Part shown: positions 54,399-63,758 of the stretch, piece after piece
Layout: each line of letters opens with the position of its first letter
Position numbering within the stretch: the first letter of the stretch is position 1
NCBI GenBank assembly: GCA_946480925.1
Contig: CAMLLU010000027.1
Location: forward strand, 1-64,000
DNA from: an uncultured Rivibacter sp.
GTDB lineage: Bacteria > Pseudomonadota > Gammaproteobacteria > Burkholderiales > Burkholderiaceae
Reading direction: 5' to 3'
Length of the DNA: 64,000 nt
The notes under the pieces: model-generated
What the model was told of the DNA's origin: nothing
Databases searched by the model: none
What the model saw: the letters and a program-made list of their open reading frames with translations, nothing else
Program-made: the position numbers and the translations under genes

Positions 54399-55517
54399 CT
54401 ACACCAGCACCATGTTGTCGCGGTGGATCATCTCCGGCTCGGCTGTGTAGCCGAGCAGCCGCTCGAATTCGCCCGACGGCTTGCGGGCGATGAGCCGCGC
54501 CTCGGCGCTGGAGTAGTTGGCCAGCCCGCGCGCGACTTGCACGCCTTCGGCATCGCGCACCGCCACCACGTCGCCGCGATGGAACTCCCCCACCACCTCG
54601 ACGATGCCGATGGGCAACAGGCTCTTGCCCTCATCGCGTAGCTTGGTGGCCGCCCCTGCATCGACGACCAGCGTGCCACGCAGTTGCAGGTGATCTGCCA
54701 TCCACTGCTTGCGAGCCGCCTGCTTGGCAGTGCCAGCGACAAACAATGTGCCGATCGATTCGCCATTGGCCAGCCGCACCAGCACGTCAGTTTCCCGCCC
54801 CCAGGCCACCGCGGTGTTGGCACCGCTGCCTGCGGCCCGCTTTGCAGCCAGCACCTTGGTAATCATGCCGCCCTTGCCGATGCTGGATCCAGCACCGCCG
54901 GCCATCTGCTCCAGCACGGGGTCGCCGGCCGTCACCACGTCGAGGAAACGTGCATTCGGATCCTTGCGTGGATCGGCCGAGTACAGCCCTTTCTGGTCGG
55001 TGAGGATCACCAGCGCATCGGCTTCCACGAGGTTGGCAACGAGGGCCCCGAGCGTGTCGTTGTCGCCGAACTTGATCTCGTCGTTGACCACCGTGTCGTT
55101 TTCGTTGATGACCGGGATCACGTTGAGTGACAGCAGCGTGAGCAGCGTCGAGCGGGCGTTGAGGTAGCGCTCGCGATCGGCCAGGTCAGCGTGGGTCAGC
55201 AATACCTGCGCGCTGCCCAGCCCATGTTCACGCAGCTTGGTTTCGTAGATGTGTGCCAGCCCCATCTGCCCCACCGCCGCCGCGGCTTGGAGCTCGTGGA
55301 CCTCCTTCGGCCTGCTGGTCCACCCCAGGCGCTTCATGCCTTCGGCGATGGCACCGCTGGAAACCATCACGACTTCACGCCCCTGGGCAGCCAATGCGGC
55401 CATCTGCCTGCACCAGTTGCCGATCGCTTCGGCGTCGACACCGCGGCCTTCGTTCGTCACGAGGCTGGAACCCACCTTCACGACGATGCGGCGGGCGTTC
55501 TTCAGAACGTCACTCAT
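54399..55517 (-). CDS. proB: Glutamate 5-kinase
   Basis: 372 aa. The kinase domain begins [15 protein letters not shown] and has [18 protein letters not shown]-terminal PUA domain (about 280-360) contains [10 protein letters not shown]. It phosphorylates glutamate in proline synthesis and is subject to proline feedback in the family. It is 21 bp downstream of obgE. Confidence 0.97.
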   Translation of the reverse strand: MSDVLKNARRIVVKVGSSLVTNEGRGVDAEAIGNWCRQMAALAAQGREVVMVSSGAIAEGMKRLGWTSRPKEVHELQAAAAVGQMGLAHIYETKLREHGLGSAQVLLTHADLADRERYLNARSTLLTLLSLNVIPVINENDTVVNDEIKFGDNDTLGALVANLVEADALVILTDQKGLYSADPRKDPNARFLDVVTAGDPVLEQMAGGAGSSIGKGGMITKVLAAKRAAGSGANTAVAWGRETDVLVRLANGESIGTLFVAGTAKQAARKQWMADHLQLRGTLVVDAGAATKLRDEGKSLLPIGIVEVVGEFHRGDVVAVRDAEGVQVARGLANYSSAEARLIARKPSGEFERLLGYTAEPEMIHRDNMVLV

Positions 55518-55538
55518 GGTTGGCTTAGGGGCACAGAT

Positions 55539-56651
55539 TCAGCGAAAGCGCGGATCGTCGGAGGCGGGCTGGAAGCCGGGCTCTTCGGTCGGCGCTGGCG
55601 CAGCCGCATCGAAACGCACATCGGGCTCGACGACATGCTCCTGGAATTGCGCCACATGCTGCCAGATGGCCTGGATTAGGGACTCGCAGCCTTCGCGCGT
55701 GAGCGCCGAGATCTCGAACACCGGCCCCTTCCATTTGAAGCGCTTGACGAAGTCCTTCACTCGGGCAGCCCGCTCCTCGATCGGCACCATGTCGAGCTTG
55801 TTGAGCACCAGCCAGCGCGGCTTGTCATACAGCGCGGGGTCGTACTTCTTCAGTTCGCCAACGATGGCCTTGGCCTGTGCGACGGGATCCACGCCCTCGT
55901 CGAACGGAGCCAGGTCCACGAGATGCAGCAGCAGTCGCGTACGCTGAAGGTGGCGCAGAAACAGGTGCCCCAGCCCGGCTCCTTCAGCTGCGCCTTCGAT
56001 GAGCCCCGGCACGTCGGCCACCACGAAGCTGCGCTCGGGCCCTACGCGCACGACCCCGAGGTTGGGATGCAACGTCGTGAACGGGTAGTCGGCGATCTTG
56101 GGCCGCGCGTTCGAGATCGCGGCGATCAACGTGGACTTGCCGGCATTGGGCATACCCAGCAGGCCCACGTCGGCCAGCACGCGCAACTCAAGCTTCAGCT
56201 TCTTCTGTTCACCCGGCCAGCCGGGCGTCTTCTGGCGCGGCGCACGGTTGGTGCTGGTCTTGTAGTGCAAGTTGCCGAAGCCGCCGTCACCGCCCTTGGC
56301 GAGCATGATCTGCTCGCCCGGCTTGAGCAGTTCAGCCACCACAGCCCCGGTTTCAGCGTCGGTAATGATGGTGCCCACCGGCATGCGCAGCACAATGTCC
56401 TCGGCCGCCCCACCGAACTGGTCGGAACCGCGGCCGGGCTCGCCGTTGCGGGCCTCGTGTCGGCGCGAATAGCGAAAGTCGACCAGCGTGTTGAGATTGC
56501 GATCGGCCACCGCATACACGTGACCGCCGCGCCCCCCATCACCTCCGTTGGGACCGCCGAACGGGATGAACTTTTCTCTGCGGAAGCTCACGCAGCCGCT
56601 GCCGCCGTTGCCGGCAACCACGTCGATGTAAGCCTCGTCGACGAACTTCAT
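55539..56651 (-). CDS. obgE: GTPase ObgE/CgtA
   Basis: 370 aa from ATG 56651. The Obg domain is rich in Gly ([15 protein letters not shown]), followed by the G domain with [10 protein letters not shown] (G1), DVPGLIEGA (G3) and NKLD (G4). It acts in late 50S ribosome assembly and stress response. Its start overlaps the stop of a 60-aa membrane gene by 4 bp. Confidence 0.97.
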   Translation of the reverse strand: MKFVDEAYIDVVAGNGGSGCVSFRREKFIPFGGPNGGDGGRGGHVYAVADRNLNTLVDFRYSRRHEARNGEPGRGSDQFGGAAEDIVLRMPVGTIITDAETGAVVAELLKPGEQIMLAKGGDGGFGNLHYKTSTNRAPRQKTPGWPGEQKKLKLELRVLADVGLLGMPNAGKSTLIAAISNARPKIADYPFTTLHPNLGVVRVGPERSFVVADVPGLIEGAAEGAGLGHLFLRHLQRTRLLLHLVDLAPFDEGVDPVAQAKAIVGELKKYDPALYDKPRWLVLNKLDMVPIEERAARVKDFVKRFKWKGPVFEISALTREGCESLIQAIWQHVAQFQEHVVEPDVRFDAAAPAPTEEPGFQPASDDPRFR

Positions 56652-56830
56652 GACTTGCTGTCCTTGCCCTGCTGGTTGTCTGCAGGCTTGTGCGTCACGA
56701 TGGACCACACCCCGAGCGCGATCAGCAGCACGGGCCACCACTGTCGCAGCCAGCTCCACTCGAGCCAGCCGAAGTTGTGAGCCAGCAGAGCCAGGCCCAC
56801 GATGATGAGAACGATGCCGCTCTTGTTCAT
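56648..56830 (-). CDS. 60-aa membrane protein, LiaI/LiaF-like TM domain
   Basis: Two hydrophobic segments (about 5-20 and 30-45) around [12 protein letters not shown], a pattern seen in the LiaI-LiaF-like transmembrane domain, with a polar Lys-rich tail. It lies between the rpmA terminator and obgE and overlaps obgE by ATGA, so it is translated with it. No function is known. Confidence 0.65.
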   Translation of the reverse strand: MNKSGIVLIIVGLALLAHNFGWLEWSWLRQWWPVLLIALGVWSIVTHKPADNQQGKDSKS

Positions 56831-56897
56831 GCGCTGCTCCGTGTGCGGACGGTGATTGCGCGATGGTACTGGAGGCTCTCTTGAGCAGGCCTCAAAA

Positions 56898-56925
56898 ACA
56901 AAGCCCCGGCAAGCCGGGGCTTTGT
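56898..56925 (-). terminator. Terminator of the rplU-rpmA operon
   Basis: A 13-bp perfect inverted repeat (ACAAAGCCCCGGC, 56898-56910, with 56913-56925) is followed on the minus strand by a T-rich run (TTTTTGAG). It lies 20 bp beyond the rpmA stop and separates rplU-rpmA from obgE transcription. Confidence 0.85.
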
Positions 56926-56945
56926 GTGCATGCGGAGGAAGCCGC

Positions 56946-57203
56946 TCAGACCGGCGTGACGACGACCGTCTTGCGGTTCATCGGGCCCTTCTCGGTGAAA
57001 GACACCTCGCCATCAACCAGCGCGAACAGCGTGTGGTCCTTGCCGGTGCCGACGTTGGTGCCGGCGTGGAACCTAGTGCCGCGCTGGCGCACGATGATCG
57101 AGCCGGCCGGCACGACCTGGCCACCGAACACCTTCACACCCAGCATCTTCGGTTGAGAGTCGCGGCCGTTCCGGGTGGAACCGCCGCCTTTTTTCTGTGC
57201 CAT
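56946..57203 (-). CDS. rpmA: 50S ribosomal protein L27
   Basis: 85 aa starting [16 protein letters not shown] with the conserved [21 protein letters not shown] core. It sits near the peptidyl-transferase centre. It is 30 bp downstream of rplU. Confidence 0.98.
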   Translation of the reverse strand: MAQKKGGGSTRNGRDSQPKMLGVKVFGGQVVPAGSIIVRQRGTRFHAGTNVGTGKDHTLFALVDGEVSFTEKGPMNRKTVVVTPV

Positions 57204-57233
57204 GTTTGGAACTCCTTGGAGTTAAAGCCGGGA

Positions 57234-57545
57234 TCAGCCGTTGACCGCGCTGATTTCCAGCTCGGTGAAGGTCTGACGGTGACCTTGGCGCTTTTGGTAG
57301 TGCTTACGACGACGCATCTTGAAGATGCGCACCTTGTCGTGCTTGCCATGCGCCACCACCGTGGCCTTGACGCTTGCGCCGGCAACCAAGGGAGTCCCGA
57401 CCTTCAGGTCCGCACCGTTACCCACGGCGAGCACCTGGTCGATCACGATCTCTTGGCCAACTTCCGCAGCAATCTGTTCTACCTTGATCTTTTCGCCAGC
57501 AGCAACCTTGTATTGTTTGCCGCCGGTTTTTATGACCGCGTACAT
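57234..57545 (-). CDS. rplU: 50S ribosomal protein L21
   Basis: 103 aa starting [20 protein letters not shown] and ending in the [16 protein letters not shown] region that binds 23S rRNA. It is the first gene of the rplU-rpmA operon. Confidence 0.98.
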   Translation of the reverse strand: MYAVIKTGGKQYKVAAGEKIKVEQIAAEVGQEIVIDQVLAVGNGADLKVGTPLVAGASVKATVVAHGKHDKVRIFKMRRRKHYQKRQGHRQTFTELEISAVNG

Positions 57546-57676
57546 ATCAGCCTTTCAATAACAAAAGAACACCGCGCGGCAGGTTGCCCAATGCGCAGCC
57601 CCTCACCAGCTTGGCGAAGAGCCCGTGATCGTACCATAGGCGCGAGCGCCAAAGCGGTCACGGCGGCCGTGCCGGC

Positions 57677-57704
57677 CGGGACAGGCACGGCCCCTCCCTA
57701 TAAT
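57677..57704 (+). promoter_or_regulatory. Candidate promoter of ispB
   Basis: TATAAT at 57699-57704, with GGGACA 16 bp upstream (57677-57682) as a weak -35. It lies 45 bp before the GTG start. Confidence 0.4.
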
Positions 57705-57749
57705 CGCCCGTCTCCTCACCGCGAGCCGCACAGTTCAAGGGTCCCCAGC

Positions 57750-58733
57750 GTGTCCCCCGTATCCCCCACAACGACCTCCGCGGCAGCCTTCCTGACTGCC
57801 GACATGGCCGAGGTCGACGCCCTGATCCAGCGCCGCCTTGCCTCCGACGTGGTGCTGATCAACCAGATCTCCCACTACATCATCAGTGCCGGCGGCAAGC
57901 GCATCCGCCCGATGCTGGTTCTCTTGTTCGCACGCGCGCTGGGCTTCAACGGGCCGGAGCGCTACGAATTGGCCGCCACGGTGGAGTTCATTCACACCGC
58001 CACGCTGCTGCACGACGATGTGGTGGACGAGTCTGCGTTGCGCCGCGGTCGCGAAACCGCCAACGCCCTGTTCGGCAACGCTGCCAGCGTTCTAGTGGGC
58101 GACTTTCTCTACTCGCGCGCATTCCAGATGATGGTGTCGGTTCAACGCCTGCGCGTTCTGGAAGTGCTGGCCGACGCCACCAACGTGATTGCCGAAGGGG
58201 AAGTGCTGCAGCTGATGAACATGCACGACCCTGATATCGAGGTCGAGGACTATCTGCGCGTCATCCGCTACAAGACAGCCAAGTTGTTCGAAGCCAGTTC
58301 ACGCCTGGGAGCGGTGCTGGCCGGCGCCGATGCAGCGCTCGAGAAGACCTGTGCCTCCTACGGGCGAGCGCTGGGCACCGCATTCCAACTCGTGGACGAC
58401 CTGCTCGACTACGAAGGGCTGTCAGCGCAGATGGGCAAGAACGTGGGTGATGACCTTCGCGAAGGCAAGCCGACGCTGCCACTGCTGGTCGCCATGGAGC
58501 GCGGCACACCACAGCAACGTGCACTGATCCGCCATGCCATCGAGCATGGTGAAGTGGAGAAACTGCCCGAGATCATCGAGATCGTACGTAGCACTGGCGC
58601 GCTGGAAGCCACTCGTGAAGCGGCTCGCGCCGAGGCAGCGAAGGCTCGTGAATGTCTTGCGTTGCTACCGGCATCAGAATGCCGCGAAGCTCTGCTAGAA
58701 TTTTGTGTTCGTTCGGTGAATCGCTCTTCTTGA
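57750..58733 (+). CDS. ispB: Polyprenyl diphosphate synthase, octaprenyl type
   Basis: 327 aa from GTG 57750; an ATG at 57804 would shorten it by 18 aa. The two Asp-rich motifs are LLHDDVVDE and DDLLDYE, and GGKRIRPML binds isopentenyl diphosphate. It makes the ubiquinone side chain. It is divergent from rplU, the usual order in proteobacteria. The frame is open far upstream to 56856 only because of high GC. Confidence 0.95.
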   Translation: MSPVSPTTTSAAAFLTADMAEVDALIQRRLASDVVLINQISHYIISAGGKRIRPMLVLLFARALGFNGPERYELAATVEFIHTATLLHDDVVDESALRRGRETANALFGNAASVLVGDFLYSRAFQMMVSVQRLRVLEVLADATNVIAEGEVLQLMNMHDPDIEVEDYLRVIRYKTAKLFEASSRLGAVLAGADAALEKTCASYGRALGTAFQLVDDLLDYEGLSAQMGKNVGDDLREGKPTLPLLVAMERGTPQQRALIRHAIEHGEVEKLPEIIEIVRSTGALEATREAARAEAAKARECLALLPASECREALLEFCVRSVNRSS

Positions 58734-58785
58734 GCCGATTTGGCGAACCAAGCAGCAGGCCCGTAGCGGGTCAATCACTGCAAAT

Positions 58786-58862
58786 CGGGGTGTAGCTTAG
58801 CCTGGTAGAGCGCTACGTTCGGGACGTAGAGGCCGGAGGTTCGAATCCTCTCACCCCGACCA
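58786..58862 (+). tRNA. tRNA-Pro(CGG)
   Basis: A 77-base cloverleaf: acceptor CGGGGTG pairs with CACCCCG, anticodon loop TTCGGGA gives CGG, T loop TTCGAAT, and CCA is encoded. It lies 52 bp after ispB. Confidence 0.95.
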
Positions 58863-58910
58863 ACATTTTCTCCATCGGGCTCCGTTTCAGGAGCCTTTCT
58901 CTTCTGTGTA

Positions 58911-59534
58911 TCAGAGCCAACCGTCTTCGACGAGCTGGTTCTCGCACTGCTCTGCGTTCTGGAAGTGAATCGCCCGCCAGCCGCAGGCTTCGGCCGTCTG
59001 AACGTTGCCGACATGGTCGTCGATGAACACGCTCTCTGCGGGCGTAATGCCGAAGCGCAAGTGCATTAGCTCGAACACCGCTGGATCGGGCTTGATGAGC
59101 CCGACGCGGGCTGAAAACACACCCCCATCAAACCAAGAGAAGAAATCGTTGCTGCGCTCAAGGTGGTCCGCATACGGCGCGGGCATGTTCGAAAGGTAGA
59201 ACAGCGGATGGCCGGCCTCTTTGAGGCGGCGCATCAAGGCCACCGTCGTGCGGACGGGCTCCAGATGCGGTGGCACGGCAGCTATCACGGCGCTGACGTC
59301 TTCGACGCTCATGCCGGCGCGCAGCGCGATGCACTCCGCCAACTCAGGCGCGCCAACCGTGCCGCGGTCGAACTCCGCCCAGTCGCTATGAGGCACGAAG
59401 CTCTGGAAGATCTGCGCCGCCACTTCGCGCGCGCTCGCTTCGTCACGTGCGTGATGTGGCAGCACCTGCTGCAACAGCTGCAGCGGTTGCCAGCGGAACA
59501 CCACGCCGCCGAAGTCGAAGACGACCGCCTTCAT
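58911..59534 (-). CDS. HAD-superfamily hydrolase
   Basis: 207 aa from ATG 59534 (MKAVVFDFGGVVF). Motif I is FDFGG (the second Asp is replaced by Gly, so the DxD is not standard), motif II YLSNMP, and motif III/IV KPDPAVFE with FIDDH. It resembles the YihX/epoxide-hydrolase-N-type HAD group that acts on sugar phosphates. It overlaps pgi by 4 bp, so a sugar-phosphate substrate is plausible. Confidence 0.85.
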   Translation of the reverse strand: MKAVVFDFGGVVFRWQPLQLLQQVLPHHARDEASAREVAAQIFQSFVPHSDWAEFDRGTVGAPELAECIALRAGMSVEDVSAVIAAVPPHLEPVRTTVALMRRLKEAGHPLFYLSNMPAPYADHLERSNDFFSWFDGGVFSARVGLIKPDPAVFELMHLRFGITPAESVFIDDHVGNVQTAEACGWRAIHFQNAEQCENQLVEDGWL

Positions 59535-61129
59535 ACGACGAGGCGGCGAAGCAAACCCGCCGTCGATGCATCCAGCCCCTGCGTATCGCCACTGGCCATG
59601 CGTGGCAGCAGATCGCTGCACAGCGCCTTGCCCAGCTCCACGCCCCATTGGTCGAAGCTGTTGATGCCCCACAGCGCGCCGCTAACGAATACACGGTGCT
59701 CATACAACGCGATCAGCGCACCGAGCGAACGAGGCGTGAGCTGCTCGAGCAGCAAAGTAGTGCTGGGCCGGTTGCCAGGGAAGCTGCGATGCCGAGCGAT
59801 GATGCAGGCATCGAGCTCGCGTGACGCAGTGGGCGCCTTTTCCCCCAGCGCTTGTTCGGTCGTCTTGCCCAACATCAACGCCTGCGACTGCGCAAGGCAG
59901 TTGGCCAGCAGCTTGGCATGCAAGTCGGCGTGTTCGTGCGCCGGGCGCTTCACGGCGATGAACTCCACCGGAATTACGTCGGCCCCCTGGTGCAGCATCT
60001 GGAAGTAGGCATGCTGACCATTGGTGCCAGGCTCGCCCCACACCACGGGGCTCGTGCCGTAAGGCAGCGGCGCGCCCGAAAGGTCGACGCATTTGCCGTT
60101 GCTTTCCATCTCGAGCTGCTGCAGGTAGGCCGGCAAGCGCTTCAGGCCTTGGTGGTACGGCGCCACGCTGCGGCTGGTGAAGCCGTGGAAGTTGCGATAC
60201 CAGATGTCGAGCAGACCCAGCACGACGGGCAGGTTGCGCTCGAGTGGCGATTGCCCGAAGTGCTGGTCCATTGCGTGCGCACCCGCCAGCAGCGTGCGGA
60301 AGTTGTCGGCTCCCACGGCCAGTGCAATCGGCAGCCCGATGGCAGACCACAGCGAATAGCGCCCACCCACCCAGTCCCAGAACCCGAAGGTCGTGTCGAT
60401 GCCGAACTCCGCCGCCGCTTTCACGTTGGTGGTGGTGGCGACGAAGTGCTTGCGCGTATCGGTACCACCATGCGCAAGGAACCACGCCTTGGCGACATGC
60501 GCGTTGGCCATGGTTTCCTGCGTCGTGAAGGTCTTGGACGCAATGATGAACAGAGTCTCGGCCGGGTTCAGCTCGCGCAGCACGGGCGCGATGTCATGTC
60601 CGTCGACATTGGAGACGAAGTGGAAATGCAGGCCGCGACGGCAATAGGCGTCCAGCGCTGGCACCACCATCTGCGGCCCCAGGTCGGACCCGCCGATACC
60701 GATATTCACCACATGCCGGATGCCGCTGGCGGCCGTGTCCCGCACCTGCTCGACGTAGGCCAGCATACGGTCGAGCACCTCGCGCACCTCGGCGCTGAAC
60801 GGCCCCTGGCCTTTGGGTGCCCGCAAAGCGGTATGCAGCACCGCACGACCTTCCGTCGTATTGATCGCTTCGCCGGACAACATGGCATCGCGGCGGGACT
60901 CAAGCTTGCATTCGCGGGCTAGGTCGAGCAGCAGCTTGAAGGTGGGGAGGTCCAAGCGGTTCTTCGACAGGTCAGCGAAGAGCTCAGGCGCCTCGAAGCT
61001 GAAGGACTCGAAGCGGCCGGCGTCGCGTGCAAACGCTTCGCGCACATCGAAGTCGTGGCCGTGGGCTTCGTAGTGGCCGCGCAGCGCGGTCCACGCGAGT
61101 GTGTTGTCGCAGCGAAGGGTGTCGTTCAT
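59531..61129 (-). CDS. pgi: Glucose-6-phosphate isomerase
   Basis: 532 aa. Family signatures are IGIGGSDLGP, SKTFTTQET and GGRYSLWSAIGLP. It interconverts glucose-6-P and fructose-6-P. It overlaps tal upstream by one base and the HAD gene downstream by four, forming tal-pgi-HAD. Confidence 0.97.
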   Translation of the reverse strand: MNDTLRCDNTLAWTALRGHYEAHGHDFDVREAFARDAGRFESFSFEAPELFADLSKNRLDLPTFKLLLDLARECKLESRRDAMLSGEAINTTEGRAVLHTALRAPKGQGPFSAEVREVLDRMLAYVEQVRDTAASGIRHVVNIGIGGSDLGPQMVVPALDAYCRRGLHFHFVSNVDGHDIAPVLRELNPAETLFIIASKTFTTQETMANAHVAKAWFLAHGGTDTRKHFVATTTNVKAAAEFGIDTTFGFWDWVGGRYSLWSAIGLPIALAVGADNFRTLLAGAHAMDQHFGQSPLERNLPVVLGLLDIWYRNFHGFTSRSVAPYHQGLKRLPAYLQQLEMESNGKCVDLSGAPLPYGTSPVVWGEPGTNGQHAYFQMLHQGADVIPVEFIAVKRPAHEHADLHAKLLANCLAQSQALMLGKTTEQALGEKAPTASRELDACIIARHRSFPGNRPSTTLLLEQLTPRSLGALIALYEHRVFVSGALWGINSFDQWGVELGKALCSDLLPRMASGDTQGLDASTAGLLRRLVV

Positions 61130-62079
61130 CAGAGCGAGCGGATCATGTGGTCGAGCTTGGCGGCATCGGCCGCAAAGGCGCGAATGCCCTCAGCCAGCTT
61201 CTCGGTCGCCATCGCGTCTTCGTTCAGCGCGTAGCGGAAGCTGGCTTCGTTGTAGGTGATCGCCTTGGCGTCGCAGTTCTTGCAGGCCTCCGCATCGAGC
61301 GCTCGGGCCACAGGCGCATCGCTGGCCTGCAGTTGGGCCAGCAGTTCCGGGCTGATGGTGAGGAGATCGCAACCGGCCAGCGCGAGGATCTGCCCGACAT
61401 TGCGGAAGCTTGCGCCCATGACCTCGGTTTCGATGCCGAATTTCTTGTAGTAACGGTAGATCTGCGTCACCGACTTCACGCCCGGGTCGTTGACGCCAGC
61501 GTTGGCAGCCTCGTCCCACGCAGCGCCACCAGCCTTCTTGTACCAGTCGTAGATGCGGCCGACAAAAGGAGAAATCAGCTGCACACCGGCTTCACCGCAG
61601 GCAACGGCTTGGCTGAAAGCGAACAGCAGCGTGAGGTTGCAGCGGATACCCTCGCGCTCCAGCGCATGGGCCGCCTGGATGCCTTCCCAGGTAGCGGCGA
61701 CCTTGATCAGTACACGCTCACGACCGATGCCTGCGGCCTCGTACAGGCCCATGATGCGCTGCGCGCGCGCGATGGTGGCAGCCGTGTCGAAGCTCAGACG
61801 CGCATCCACTTCGGTGGAAACGCGCCCAGGCACGACCTTCAGGATCTCGAGACCGAAGCGCACCAGCACGCGGTCGACGATGGCGTCGAGCGGTTGACCC
61901 TTGTGCGCTGCCACCACTTCGGCAAGCAGCGGGGCGTATTCCGACTTTTGCACCGCCTTCAGGATGAGCGACGGATTCGTCGTCGCGTCCTGCGGCGCGA
62001 ACTGCGCCAGTTGCTTGAAATCACCGGTATCGGCGACGACAGTGGTGTATTGCTTGAGCTGATCGAGTTGAGTGGGCAT
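61129..62079 (-). CDS. tal: Transaldolase
   Basis: 316 aa. [10 protein letters not shown] at about 33-42 and [12 protein letters not shown], with the Schiff-base Lys, are diagnostic. It links the pentose phosphate pathway with glycolysis. It is divergent from zwf. Confidence 0.97.
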   Translation of the reverse strand: MPTQLDQLKQYTTVVADTGDFKQLAQFAPQDATTNPSLILKAVQKSEYAPLLAEVVAAHKGQPLDAIVDRVLVRFGLEILKVVPGRVSTEVDARLSFDTAATIARAQRIMGLYEAAGIGRERVLIKVAATWEGIQAAHALEREGIRCNLTLLFAFSQAVACGEAGVQLISPFVGRIYDWYKKAGGAAWDEAANAGVNDPGVKSVTQIYRYYKKFGIETEVMGASFRNVGQILALAGCDLLTISPELLAQLQASDAPVARALDAEACKNCDAKAITYNEASFRYALNEDAMATEKLAEGIRAFAADAAKLDHMIRSL

Positions 62080-62282
62080 GGTGGCCTATGACGTGTACTG
62101 CTGCAGAACGAGCGAGGATTGTCGCGCTTGACGATTGCACCCCGGTGAACTCGGGCGGCACGCGACCATCGTAACCGCGTTACCCCTTAACTCAACGGAA
62201 ACCAAAGAATCACCTCGCCCATCTGGATTGCCCTTCGAGCGATAGCCGTTGACGAATCCATCGCTCGTGGGCATGATGGGCG

Positions 62283-62297
62283 TGAAACTTTGTTTCA
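62283..62297. promoter_or_regulatory. 15-bp palindrome before zwf, candidate HexR-type operator
   Basis: TGAAAC-TTT-GTTTCA is a perfect 6-bp dyad with a 3-base spacer, 6 bp before the zwf ATG. An RpiR/HexR-like gene follows zwf, so it may be its site. No Shine-Dalgarno can be seen between it and the ATG. Confidence 0.5.
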
Positions 62298-62303
62298 TAG
62301 ACC

Positions 62304-63749
62304 ATGTCATTCGATCTCGTTTTCTTCGGTGGTACCGGCGATCTCACATGGCGCAAGCTGATGCCGGCGTTGTTCCAGGCCTTCCGTCACGGCAAGCTGC
62401 CGCCAGGCGGCCGCATCCTGGCCGTCGCGCGCGACGAGCAAAGTGACGATCAATACCGCGCATGGCTGAAGGCGCGTTTCCAGGAAGTCGATGACGCCAA
62501 GCGGCCCAGCGACGAGGAATTCGACCGTTTTGCGGCGCTGTTGCACTACCGTCGCATGGACCTCTCGCAACCCGGTCACTACCAGCGCCTGAAGGAATGG
62601 CTCAGCGAGCGCAATGCCGACACGGCGGTGCTGTACTTGGCCACAAGCCCGCACCTGTTTCCGCAGATCTGCGAACAGCTGGGCGTCGCCGACCTCAATG
62701 GGCCGCACATCCGCGTGGTGCTCGAGAAGCCGCTGGGGCACGACTTGCAAAGCGCGCAGGAAATCAACCGCGTGGTGCGTTCGGTGTTCGCAGAGAACCA
62801 GGCCTTCCGGATCGACCACTACCTCGGCAAGCCTTCGGTGCAAAACCTGGCTGCGCTGCGCTTCGGCAATGCATTGTTCGAGCCACTGTGGCGGCGCGAG
62901 TGCATTGCCAACATCCAGATCACGCTGGCCGAAAGCCTGGGCGTGGGCACGCGCGGCGACTTCTACGACCGCACAGGCGCGCTGAGAGACATGATCCAGA
63001 ACCACGCGCTGCAGCTGCTCACGATGGTGGCGATGGAGCCGCCGTCGTCCAACGATGCCGATGCGATCCGTGATGAAAAGCTGAAAGTGCTGCGCTCACT
63101 GAAGCCCTTCACGGACGAGAGCGTGGCGCGTGACGTGGTGCGCGGCCAGTACCGGGCCGGCATGTCAGGCGGCAAGCCGGTACCCGGCTATCTGGAAGAG
63201 GCCAAGGTTCCAGCGGGCAGTCATTGCGAAACCTTCGTCGCGTTACGCACCGAGGTGCAGAACTGGCGTTGGGCCGGTGTGCCGTTCTACCTGCGCACCG
63301 GCAAACGGCTGGCCGCGCGCGACGCCGAGATCGTTGTGAACTTCCGGCCGGTGCCGCACCCCATCTTCCCTGGCACCAACCGGGCCAACAAGTTGGTGAT
63401 CAAGCTGCAGCCCGAAGACGGCCTGGAGCTCCACCTGTCGGCGGCCAAAGGCTCAGGGCAAAGCGAGGCTTTGTCGCCAGTGTTCCTGGATCTCGACTTC
63501 GACAAGGCCTTCCCGACCGACCGCGTCGGCGCCTACGAACGCCTGTTGCTCGATGCGATCGCCGGCCGGCTGAACCTTTTCGTGCGCAGCGACGAGCAGG
63601 AGCAGGCTTGGCGCTGGGTCGAGCCTATCCTCGACGCGTGGCGCAAGGATACGACGGGTCCGCGCACCTATGCCGCCGGCTCGTGGGGCCCGGCCGCTGC
63701 CAGCGCGCTTGTGGCACGCGACGGCTTCTCGTGGTTCGAGGAAGAGTGA
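62304..63749 (+). CDS. zwf: Glucose-6-phosphate 1-dehydrogenase
   Basis: 481 aa. The NADP motif is FFGGTGDLTWRKL and the active site RIDHYLGK. It oxidises glucose-6-P to 6-phosphogluconolactone at the head of the Entner-Doudoroff and oxidative pentose routes. It is divergent from tal with about 220 bp between, and followed by an RpiR-type regulator. Confidence 0.97.
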   Translation: MSFDLVFFGGTGDLTWRKLMPALFQAFRHGKLPPGGRILAVARDEQSDDQYRAWLKARFQEVDDAKRPSDEEFDRFAALLHYRRMDLSQPGHYQRLKEWLSERNADTAVLYLATSPHLFPQICEQLGVADLNGPHIRVVLEKPLGHDLQSAQEINRVVRSVFAENQAFRIDHYLGKPSVQNLAALRFGNALFEPLWRRECIANIQITLAESLGVGTRGDFYDRTGALRDMIQNHALQLLTMVAMEPPSSNDADAIRDEKLKVLRSLKPFTDESVARDVVRGQYRAGMSGGKPVPGYLEEAKVPAGSHCETFVALRTEVQNWRWAGVPFYLRTGKRLAARDAEIVVNFRPVPHPIFPGTNRANKLVIKLQPEDGLELHLSAAKGSGQSEALSPVFLDLDFDKAFPTDRVGAYERLLLDAIAGRLNLFVRSDEQEQAWRWVEPILDAWRKDTTGPRTYAAGSWGPAAASALVARDGFSWFEEE

Positions 63750-63758
63750 GTGAGCACC

